A stretch of 38,747 bases of DNA from a virus. The stretch spans positions 1 through 38,747 of IMG/VR virus record IMGVR_UViG_3300018429_000009; one strand, 5' to 3'. The position numbers and the translations under genes were made by a program. A model generated the notes under the pieces. That model was not told the DNA's origin, made no database searches, and was given only the letters and a program-made list of their open reading frames with translations. Position 1 is the stretch's first letter; every line of letters starts with the position of its first letter. This document shows positions 1 to 6,740 of the stretch, piece after piece.

Positions 1-116
1 AACTAGTGTAAACAGGAACGCCCCGCGCCTGAGTATCAAAGGCGGGGCACTTACAGGCGCGATGGGATGGTCATTCCTGGCCCCTCCGGCTGTCGCGCCT
101 AATCAGGAGACATTTC
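1..116 (+). other. Left-edge leader with a GC hairpin
   Basis: No gene is seen. GCCCCGC at 20-26 can pair with GCGGGGC at 42-48 across a 15-base loop, with no T-tract after it, so it is not a standard terminator. By P22-type gene order the coat gene should end just to the left. AGGAGA near 105-110 is the ribosome site of the next gene. Confidence 0.35.
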
Positions 117-998
117 ATGACCAATTTCAGCAATCTTTCCGTTGGAGGCTCGCCTGTCATGGGCAACACCGCCAACCCCTTCGGACGGACCTTGTTCGTT
201 GACGGCAATCGCGGTGCGGATGGCAACAGCGGCAAGGCCGCCGGACGTTCATACGGGACCATGGCCAAGGCGCTAGCCAACGCCAGCTCGGGAGATACGA
301 TCTACTTGCGCGGCAACGTGACGGAGAACGTCACCGCTCCGGCGGGCCTGTTCGACATCACGATCATTGGAGCAGGCAACCGTCCTCGCCATGCCGACGC
401 GCACACCGGCAACAACGGCTATTCGGCGGCTACGTGGAAGGCGTCTTCGCAGACCGACCCGCTTCTTGTCCTCAGGCAACAGGGCTGGACGATCAGGAAT
501 ATCCTGTTCGATTGCCCGACCTCGGATGCGGGAATCCAGCTTATCCGGGACGCGGCGAGCGGCGACAGCGAGCGCGATTCCTCGCACAGCCGCATTCTCG
601 ACTGTCGCTTCGCTTCGGGTGCGACAGGCATCCTCATTTCCGGGACGGAGAACATTTTCAATGTCGAGGTTGCGGGGTGCCAGTTCAACGACTTGACGGA
701 CGCCATCGACAGCCCCGGAGCCTACGCGCACAGGTGGGACATCCATGACAACATTTTCATGGCGAACACCAACCACATCGATTCCGGGTTCACCCAGGCG
801 ACGATCCGGAACAACAATTTCGGCAAGTTCACGACCATGAGCATCGACCTCACCGGAGGCGCTAACAATTGCCTGTACGGCAACCACTTCTCCGGAACGT
901 ACAGCATCTCCGGCGGCTACAAGGCCGGGACCGATGACGAGTGGAGCGGTAACTTTAATTCACTCAGTGGCGGCCAGACTGCGGCGGACCCGGCGTAA
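117..998 (+). CDS. Right-handed beta-helix structural protein
   Basis: A 293-residue protein of Asn/Gly/Asp-rich short strands. An opening such as LFVDGNRGADGNSG followed by YGTMAKALANASSGDTIYL is the usual entry of the pectate-lyase-like parallel beta-helix fold (residues about 25-270). There is no signal peptide and no recognisable catalytic triad. AGGAGA lies about 6 bases before the ATG. It sits between the expected coat gene and the neck genes, so a head decoration or capsid fibre role is likely, but this is inferred from fold and position. The stop overlaps the next start (TAATG). The true tailspike is elsewhere (9588-11600), so this is a second beta-helix virion protein. Confidence 0.75.
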   Translation: MTNFSNLSVGGSPVMGNTANPFGRTLFVDGNRGADGNSGKAAGRSYGTMAKALANASSGDTIYLRGNVTENVTAPAGLFDITIIGAGNRPRHADAHTGNNGYSAATWKASSQTDPLLVLRQQGWTIRNILFDCPTSDAGIQLIRDAASGDSERDSSHSRILDCRFASGATGILISGTENIFNVEVAGCQFNDLTDAIDSPGAYAHRWDIHDNIFMANTNHIDSGFTQATIRNNNFGKFTTMSIDLTGGANNCLYGNHFSGTYSISGGYKAGTDDEWSGNFNSLSGGQTAADPA

Positions 999-1405
999 TG
1001 TTGCCTGACCGCTTTTGGGCCAAGGTCGAAAAGACGGAGGGCTGCTGGCCTTGGCGAGCCGCCCTCCATCCCACGGGTTACGGTGCGTTCCGTCTTGACG
1101 GAAAGACGCGCGCCACCCACCGCCTTGCCTACGAAGAGATGATAGGGCCGATTCCAGAAGGGCTGACGCTCGATCATCTTTGCCGCAATCGTGCATGCTG
1201 CAACCCCGCCCATCTAGAGCCCGTAACTTTGGCGGAGAATTTGCTGCGGGGCATGAGCCCGCCCGCACAGAACGCCCGCAAGACTCACTGCCCGCACGGA
1301 CACGAATATGGCGGGGCCAATTTGGCGATGAAGGCCGGCGCTAGGCGCTGCCTTGCCTGCCACCGTGAAGAGGCGCGGCAGTATCGACTACGGAAGGCTG
1401 CGTAA
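998..1405 (+). CDS. HNH homing-type endonuclease
   Basis: 135 residues. An N-terminal CWPW...GYGAFRL segment and HRLAYE lead into the HNH core LDHLCRNRACCNPAHLEPVT (about residues 58-77), with His and Asn ligands and two Cys. A C-terminal zinc motif follows (CPHGH...CLAC). This is the HNH_3 class of free-standing phage nucleases, which nick DNA and spread by homing. It is slotted by one-base overlaps between two virion genes (TAATG before, TAATG after). The family is convincing; whether it is active or serves packaging is not visible. A second protein with the same layout lies at 16771-17277 on the other strand. Confidence 0.88.
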   Translation: MLPDRFWAKVEKTEGCWPWRAALHPTGYGAFRLDGKTRATHRLAYEEMIGPIPEGLTLDHLCRNRACCNPAHLEPVTLAENLLRGMSPPAQNARKTHCPHGHEYGGANLAMKAGARRCLACHREEARQYRLRKAA

Positions 1406-1656
1406 TGGCAGGCATTGCCACCTATGCTAGCGGCCCATACGGAACGTGCCAACGATGTGGCTTCAAGCGCCGCCTGAACAAGCTCTGCACAGAGTGGACG
1501 GGGCTGAAGGTATGCCGGGACAAGTGTCGTGATCCCAGGTCGCCAGACACCCGTCCACCCAAGGTCAAACCGGAAGGCGTGCCGGTCAAAGGCGCCTCTC
1601 CGGAACCGCCGATCATCTATCGGGCCGAAGGCGACAAGGGAGGCGGAGACCTATGA
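1405..1656 (+). CDS. Small zinc-knuckle head-neck region protein
   Basis: 83 residues. CQRCG at about residue 15 and CRDKC about 22 residues later form a likely zinc-binding pair. They are followed by the DPRSPDTRPP-type segment seen in small proteins next to head-tail joining genes of many phages. The C-terminus is Pro/Gly-rich. Its ATG overlaps the HNH stop and its end overlaps the next gene by 4 bases. Function is unknown; structural or assembly help is a guess from position. Confidence 0.7.
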   Translation: MAGIATYASGPYGTCQRCGFKRRLNKLCTEWTGLKVCRDKCRDPRSPDTRPPKVKPEGVPVKGASPEPPIIYRAEGDKGGGDL

Positions 1657-1889
1657 GCCACTTGACAGCAGTTGAGACGCTGTACGAAACAAATGCTTCT
1701 GACATCGCGGCGATGCTTCGCCAGTGCGCCGAAAGCATCGACGCTGGAGCGAACCCAAGGTCCATCGTCGCGATTGCTACCGAGGATGATGGCTCTCTGA
1801 CGCTCTACGGATGGGGGGCGACTGACAGCATGGACACCCTCGCCACGCTTCAACTGGCGGTGATTCAACATGGAAGCTCTCTGCTATGA
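1653..1889 (+). CDS. Small conserved phage protein of unknown function
   Basis: 78 residues, start ATG overlapping the previous stop (ATGA). The layout, with an N-terminal helix (SDIAAMLRQCAESIDAG) and then a strand with acidic turn (VAIATEDDGSLTLYGWG), resembles a common small phage protein near neck or packaging genes, but no function is known to me. The stop overlaps the start of the gp4-like gene (ATGA), so it is translationally coupled in the neck module. Confidence 0.65.
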   Translation: MSHLTAVETLYETNASDIAAMLRQCAESIDAGANPRSIVAIATEDDGSLTLYGWGATDSMDTLATLQLAVIQHGSSLL

Positions 1890-2575
1890 CGACTTCCGGC
1901 GAGACTGCATGGACCTTGACCGCCCGCGACATCGTGAAGCACGCGATGCAGGAGATCGGAGCCCTTAGTGTCGGTGAAGAGCCTGAATCCGCTGAATTGA
2001 CCGCTTGCCTTGTCCGCCTCAATGCGATGCTGAAAAGCTGGTCCACCAAGGCCAACCTGTTCCGCGAGGCGACGGGCGTAGTGACGGTGCCGGGGGGAGA
2101 CGGGTCCGGCGTCCTCCCTCCTGAAATCCGGGACATTTCCAGCGTTCGGTTGGTGGTTTCGGCAACTCAGGAGCGCATCCTGTACCCATGGCAGCGCACC
2201 GACTACTATTCGCTTCCGAACAAGGCTTCCGTGGGCAGTCCGACGATCTACTATCTGTCCCAACAGTCCGGTGGGGATGTGTTGTACCTCTGGCCGGTTT
2301 CGGCGACTGACGTAACCTTGAAGGTAGATTACTCGCGCACGGCCGAGACGGTGACGAATGGGGCCGAGACGCTGGATATCCCGCAGGAGTGGCACGAAGC
2401 GGTCTATCTGGGGCTGGCTTCGCGGATTGCGGGCATGTTCGGCGCTACCCGGATCGACCCCGGTACGGTGGCGGACGTGAAGCAGCGGGCGGAAGTGCTT
2501 TATCAGCAGTTTTTGGATAGCGACCGGCCCGACAGCTACACTTTCGGCCCCTCTGAATATTGCCAGTACGGCTGA
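1886..2575 (+). CDS. P22 gp4-like tail accessory (head-tail joining) protein
   Basis: 229 residues. The N-terminal segment TARDIVKHAMQEIGAL, followed by a helix ending LNAMLKSWSTKANLF, is typical of the P22 tail accessory factor gp4 family. That protein forms the ring attached below the portal and in some members carries muramidase activity. The C-terminal QEWHEAVYLGLASRIAGMFG block is also typical. It is directly followed by a gp10-like gene, the same order as in P22. It starts with an ATGA overlap and ends with TGATG into the next gene. P22 gp4 is shorter (about 166 residues); longer relatives exist in other podoviruses. Confidence 0.82.
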   Translation: MTTSGETAWTLTARDIVKHAMQEIGALSVGEEPESAELTACLVRLNAMLKSWSTKANLFREATGVVTVPGGDGSGVLPPEIRDISSVRLVVSATQERILYPWQRTDYYSLPNKASVGSPTIYYLSQQSGGDVLYLWPVSATDVTLKVDYSRTAETVTNGAETLDIPQEWHEAVYLGLASRIAGMFGATRIDPGTVADVKQRAEVLYQQFLDSDRPDSYTFGPSEYCQYG

Positions 2576-3948
2576 TGCCAGCAATTCGTTACGGAACCGG
2601 GGCGTATCTCCGAAATAACGGAAACCTCCCGGAATTCATCCTCCGGAATATGTACGTTGAGCAAGCTCCGTCTGCGGAGGCCGGGGTCACGCTCCTCTCC
2701 CGGCCGGGGCTGGAGGAAGTCGCCAATTGGGGGGCCGGGCCGGTCATTGACATTTTCTGCCAGGACGGGTCGTTCGGCGGCGACCTGTTCGCCGTGCTCA
2801 GCAACACGCTCTATCGCGAGGCCGTGCCGCTAGGGACGTTGACCGGCTCGGGGCCGGTATCATGGGCCATGTCCGCCGACGAGCTGCTGATTACGCGAGG
2901 TTCTACCTCGTACAGCTATGACGGGACGGACTTCGTAAATTCGGGCTTCACCGGCCTGTTCAGCAACGAGGTGACGGCGGTCGCATATTTGGCGGGCCTG
3001 TTCCTTGCCGTTGAGGCAGGTTCACATCGCTTCTTCTGGAGTGCAGTCCGCGACAGTCGGTCTTGGGACGTCTTGGACTTCGCGTCGGCGGAGAACGCGC
3101 CAGACGAGCTTCGCGACGTGAAAGCGGTTGGCGACAGCCTCTATCTCATGGGGCAGGCGAGTATCGAAGTCTGGGCGGCGACCGGAGCGGTGGAAATTCC
3201 GTTCACCCGCATCCAGCAGCGGCTTTACCGAAAGGGGGTAATCTCAACCGGCTGCGCGGTGGATCAGGACAACAGCCTCACCTTTTGCGGGCATGACGGC
3301 ATCGTTTACCGCATCGCGGAAGTGCCGGAGCGGATTTCCGATCATGGTATCGAGGAGAGGATAAAAGCCTCCTTGATCGTCTCCTGTTTCGGCTTCGTTT
3401 ACGAGGGCCACAGCTTCTTCTGCCTCCGCCTCGATCAAGGGACGTGGGCCTTCGACGCGGCGACCAGGCAATGGTGCGAGCTGGCCACCTACGGGCAGGA
3501 CAACTTCCGGGGCCGATGCGCCACGACGCAACGCCGCACCCTTATTTTCGGCGACGATCACACCGGGCAGCTTTGGACCTTCGGAGGATTTCTGGACGGG
3601 ACCAAGGAGCTTGTGCGAGAGTTCACGGCGGCCTTCCCGGTTCGCGGCGCGATTCATGTCGATAATCTGGAGGTGGAATCGAATAGCGGCTGGACCGACG
3701 AACTGGCAGGGCAAGGTGCCGACCCAATCCTTGAAATGCGCTCCTCGCGGGACAGCGGCGCAACTTGGGGGCATTACCGCTCCGCTTCCCTTGGAAGGCA
3801 GGGCGAATACCGCACCCGTACTCGCTACCGCGCCTTGGGTATGTTCGATGCTCCTGCGGCGGTTTTTGAGTTCAGATGCTCCGATCCGGCCCCGCTTAGA
3901 ATCAGCAGCGTCAAGGTCAACGAGCCGGGCGGGGGCAGGGCAAGGTGA
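2575..3948 (+). CDS. P22 gp10-like packaged-DNA stabilisation (neck) protein
   Basis: About 457 residues from the ATG at 2575, which overlaps the previous stop (TGATG). A TTG at 2560 would add five residues but is less likely. The sequence runs as repeated beta strands (for example ISDHGIEERIKASL, and Trp/Phe-rich hairpins), consistent with the beta-propeller-like gp10 ring protein that plugs the portal tunnel after packaging. Length matches P22 gp10 (about 470). It sits between the gp4-like and needle-position genes, as in P22. The end overlaps the next GTG start. Confidence 0.8.
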   Translation: MPAIRYGTGAYLRNNGNLPEFILRNMYVEQAPSAEAGVTLLSRPGLEEVANWGAGPVIDIFCQDGSFGGDLFAVLSNTLYREAVPLGTLTGSGPVSWAMSADELLITRGSTSYSYDGTDFVNSGFTGLFSNEVTAVAYLAGLFLAVEAGSHRFFWSAVRDSRSWDVLDFASAENAPDELRDVKAVGDSLYLMGQASIEVWAATGAVEIPFTRIQQRLYRKGVISTGCAVDQDNSLTFCGHDGIVYRIAEVPERISDHGIEERIKASLIVSCFGFVYEGHSFFCLRLDQGTWAFDAATRQWCELATYGQDNFRGRCATTQRRTLIFGDDHTGQLWTFGGFLDGTKELVREFTAAFPVRGAIHVDNLEVESNSGWTDELAGQGADPILEMRSSRDSGATWGHYRSASLGRQGEYRTRTRYRALGMFDAPAAVFEFRCSDPAPLRISSVKVNEPGGGRAR

Positions 3949-4544
3949 CGATCCAGCTCCCCCGGCTTCCGACGCGCCATACTACGGACGAGCTGCAATT
4001 TTGGTGGCAGCAGGTCGTTGAGGCGGTCGAGACGCACGAAACCACACAGGACGAATTGCTTGAGACGCTTGAAATCGCCACCGACGATCTCGCCGACCTT
4101 TTGGCGTCGATCATCTCCCTGAATGAGCTGTTGGTCGACGCTGAAGAGGCCATCGAAAACGTCAACGAGGCGGCAGAGGCTTTGACCGCCAGCAGCAGCC
4201 TCGCAACCAGCTTCGTTGAGAACTTCACGCCTCCAGTGGTAAGCGCCGACAACGCCGGGCTCGTAACGATAGCCAATCACGACCGGCATTACGGAAATGG
4301 AACAATCGTCGCAGTGACGGGCGACACGCTGGCGACCGGCGAGGCCTCGCCGACAAGGGTTCATGTCTACTATTCCGACGCGGCGAGGGCGGGGGGCGCA
4401 GTGACGTATCAATACTCCACCGCCGAAGCCGACGCGGCGCAAATCGGCGACGTGCACAGCGTCGGCGCGGTGGAAATCCCGGCGGCCGGTACGCAGAGCG
4501 GGGGCTATGCCCGGCCGCCGGGTTATGGGGGGTTCGAGCCTTGA
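3945..4544 (+). CDS. Coiled-coil neck/needle-position protein
   Basis: 199 residues from a GTG that overlaps the previous stop (GTGA). An amphipathic, Asp/Glu-rich region with heptad character runs from about residue 14 to 90 (for example HETTQDELLETLEIATDDL), followed by a compact beta-rich C-terminus (VHVYYSDAARAGGAVTY) ending PPGYGGFEP. In P22 this slot encodes the trimeric needle gp26, which closes the tail. Identity as the needle is an inference from position and coiled coil; the C-terminal domain is also met in fibre-type proteins. Confidence 0.6.
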   Translation: MTIQLPRLPTRHTTDELQFWWQQVVEAVETHETTQDELLETLEIATDDLADLLASIISLNELLVDAEEAIENVNEAAEALTASSSLATSFVENFTPPVVSADNAGLVTIANHDRHYGNGTIVAVTGDTLATGEASPTRVHVYYSDAARAGGAVTYQYSTAEADAAQIGDVHSVGAVEIPAAGTQSGGYARPPGYGGFEP

Positions 4545-4560
4545 TTCTGGAGTATCGTCT

Positions 4561-5454
4561 ATGATTGGAGCACTCATCGGTGCGGCGGCCACTATCGGCG
4601 GCTCTATTCTCGGCGCGTCCTCCAGCAAGAAGGCGGCGAAGAAGGCGGCTGCCATCGCCACCGACAACACGGCGGCGAACAACGCCCTGACCCGCGAGAT
4701 TTACGGCAAGAACACGGCCAATTTGTCACCGTTCATGAACAACGGGCTGGCGGCTTCCAATGCGCTGAACGGCCTTCTGTTGGGGCCACAGGCCAGTGCG
4801 CCCTCACAGCCCCCTCCTGGGGGCCAAGGAAGCGCGCTTTACGGCCTAGGCACGCCCGCGTCTTCCATGGGCGGGGCCATGCCGGACGGCTTCTATCCAT
4901 GGGATCAGCCTGGCAATTACGGCCGGACGGCGGAGGAAGTCTGGGCTCAACAGCAGTCCGCGATCCAGGCGCCGCAGATGGCTATGCAGCCGGGAACGGT
5001 GATGGCTCCTCCGGTGAACCCATGGGACCAGTTCCGCAACTCCACCAACTATCAGTTCCGCCTGAACGAGGGGATGGGAGCCCTGAACCGCAACTATGCC
5101 GCTCGCGGCCTTCTGGAAAGCGGGGCGGCGATGAAGGGGATCAACAACTACGCCCAGAACTTCGCTTCCAACGAACTCGGCAACTACATGGCGATGCTCT
5201 CCGGGCAACAGAACATGGGAATGTCCGGAGCCTCCGCTTTGGCCGGGGTCGGGCAGAACATGGTGAACAACGTCACCGCGAACAACAACAACGGTGCGAG
5301 CGCGGCGGCCAACGCTGCACTTCTTGCAGGGCAGGCCAACGGGCAGATGTACGGCGGAATCGCCGGGGCTCTAGGCAACCTGGCGGGCACCTTCGGCAGC
5401 AGCTACGGCGGCAACAATATCATGGCATCGCTCGGCAGAGGGACCGGCTACTGA
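4561..5454 (+). CDS. DNA-transfer/ejection protein, P22 gp7-like
   Basis: 297 residues from the ATG at 4561, preceded by CTGGAG at a good distance; an upstream in-frame ATG at 4507 would run into the previous gene. The N-terminus is a Gly/Ala-zipper hydrophobic helix (MIGALIGAAATIGGSILGA) followed by Lys/Ala repeats. The C-terminal half has the family signature YQFRLNEGMGALNRNYAARG and an SGAAMKGINNYAQNFASNE-type helix, then an Ala/Gly/Asn-rich tail. Proteins of this type are injected with the DNA and help build a channel across the cell envelope. It ends with TGATG into a tiny gene. Confidence 0.78.
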   Translation: MIGALIGAAATIGGSILGASSSKKAAKKAAAIATDNTAANNALTREIYGKNTANLSPFMNNGLAASNALNGLLLGPQASAPSQPPPGGQGSALYGLGTPASSMGGAMPDGFYPWDQPGNYGRTAEEVWAQQQSAIQAPQMAMQPGTVMAPPVNPWDQFRNSTNYQFRLNEGMGALNRNYAARGLLESGAAMKGINNYAQNFASNELGNYMAMLSGQQNMGMSGASALAGVGQNMVNNVTANNNNGASAAANAALLAGQANGQMYGGIAGALGNLAGTFGSSYGGNNIMASLGRGTGY

Positions 5455-5579
5455 TGGACCGAAACGAGGAAATCGCCGCCGTCAAGGCGAAGATCAGGGC
5501 GCGCGAGAGCAAGCCGGGCTTCGCTTCGAACGTCGCCATGTTGAAGGCGCGGCTCGCGAAGCTGGAGGGCGGGGAATGA
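5454..5579 (+). CDS. Tiny coiled helix protein between ejection genes
   Basis: 41 residues, start overlapping the previous stop (TGATG) and end overlapping the next ATG (ATGA). It is charged and helical (EEIAAVKAKIRAR, then MLKARLAKLEGGE). Similar tiny Lys/Arg/Glu-rich proteins often sit between ejection-protein genes in podoviruses. The tight overlaps on both sides are the main evidence that it is real. Function unknown. Confidence 0.65.
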   Translation: MDRNEEIAAVKAKIRARESKPGFASNVAMLKARLAKLEGGE

Positions 5580-6385
5580 ATATTCGGTGGGAGTTGTTAG
5601 GTCCTCCCGTCGATATCGGCGCACGCTTCAACGAAGGAATGGAGCGCGGCCGGGCCATGCGCATCCAGGGGACGCAGGATAGCGCTTTGGCGGCTTTGGC
5701 GGGTGACCCAACCAACCAAAGCGCCTTGGCCGGCCTCACCGCCGTCAACCCCGCGCTCGGGATGCAGGTGCAAAACATGGCGCTCCAGCGCGAGCAACTG
5801 ACGGCTCGGCGGGGTATCGGGCAACAGGCGGCTCGGGGTGATTTGTCCGGGGCTCGCAGCGCAGCGCTTGGGATTGGCGATTTCGACTCCGCCAAGCAGC
5901 TTGCGGCGATGTCAGAGGATCAGCGCAAGCAGTTGGGCGAAACCGCTACCGTCCTGACTCCGATCTATCGCCAGCTCGAGGAAATGCCATACGAGGAACG
6001 CAAGCCGTTCCTCGCCTCCATCGCGCCAAGGCTCGCGGCAAGGGGTATTCCGGCGGACGTGATTGCGGAGTACGATCCTTCCGACGCGAACTTGCAGGCA
6101 GACATAGCGCTCGGGAAGAAGGCTGGGGCTCGGGATATCGTTGTCATCGACGGCGTGGCGATGGACAAGGCGACCGGGGAAGCGTTGTTCGAATCGCCGT
6201 ACCCCCGCGTTGTTTCGGGTGCCGGCGGCATTCACGTTCAGGACCGCATAGGCATTGGGCGGGGCGGGGCGGGAGCGGCTCCCGCAGGGCGAGTGGTTCA
6301 AGGCACCTTGCCCGCTGGATGGGAAGTCATAGACGATGACGAAGGAGGTGCGGCCCCGGCAATGGGGACCGGCACCTTTCCCTGA
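5576..6385 (+). CDS. Internal virion/ejection protein candidate
   Basis: 269 residues, Ala/Gln-rich and largely helical (MQVQNMALQREQLTARRGIG; SAKQLAAMSEDQRKQLGE), with a short beta-rich C-terminus and a Gly/Ala linker. It occupies the P22 gp20 position between the gp7-like protein and the transglycosylase/large ejection protein. Role in the ejectosome is inferred from position and composition. The next gene starts 50 bases before its stop. Confidence 0.65.
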   Translation: MNIRWELLGPPVDIGARFNEGMERGRAMRIQGTQDSALAALAGDPTNQSALAGLTAVNPALGMQVQNMALQREQLTARRGIGQQAARGDLSGARSAALGIGDFDSAKQLAAMSEDQRKQLGETATVLTPIYRQLEEMPYEERKPFLASIAPRLAARGIPADVIAEYDPSDANLQADIALGKKAGARDIVVIDGVAMDKATGEALFESPYPRVVSGAGGIHVQDRIGIGRGGAGAAPAGRVVQGTLPAGWEVIDDDEGGAAPAMGTGTFP

Positions 6386-6740
6386 TCTCGCCGGGGCCGT
6401 GCTTCAACAGGAGAGCGGAGGAAGAGTAGGAGTAGCGGGTCCGGAAACGCCCTACGGCAAGGCTTTCGGGCTGATGCAGGTTCAGGACGGCACCGGTAAG
6501 GAAATGGCCCAAAAGCTCGGGATTCCGTGGCGTCCGGACCTGATGCGCGGTACTGACGAAGCGGCGGCAAGTTACCAAAGGGCAGTCGGCGAAGCGTACC
6601 TTCGCGAAGGCCTAGAGCGCCATGGCGGAGACGCCCGAAAGGCGCTGATGTATTACCACGGTGGTCCGGATCAGCGACTGTGGGGGCCGAAAACCCGCCG
6701 CTACGCCGACGAGGTTCTGTCCAGAATAAGGGGACGTTGA
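6336..6740 (+). CDS. Virion-associated lytic transglycosylase (SLT domain)
   Basis: 134 residues, essentially one SLT domain. The catalytic glutamate lies in QQESGG (about residue 26), followed by GLMQVQ (about residues 45-50), a YYHGGP motif near 106-111 and TRRYADEVL at the end. These are the ordered signatures of Slt70-type transglycosylases, which cleave peptidoglycan with 1,6-anhydro product. Located among ejection genes, it most likely drills the cell wall at infection. There is no signal peptide. It overlaps the upstream gene by 50 bases and is coupled to the next by TGATG. Confidence 0.88.
   Translation: MTKEVRPRQWGPAPFPDLAGAVLQQESGGRVGVAGPETPYGKAFGLMQVQDGTGKEMAQKLGIPWRPDLMRGTDEAAASYQRAVGEAYLREGLERHGGDARKALMYYHGGPDQRLWGPKTRRYADEVLSRIRGR

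Noticed and set aside
273-887. Minus-strand 204-codon frame opposite the beta-helix gene
   Set aside because: Arg/Val-rich shadow without ribosome site or motif; the plus-strand frame is clearly the gene.
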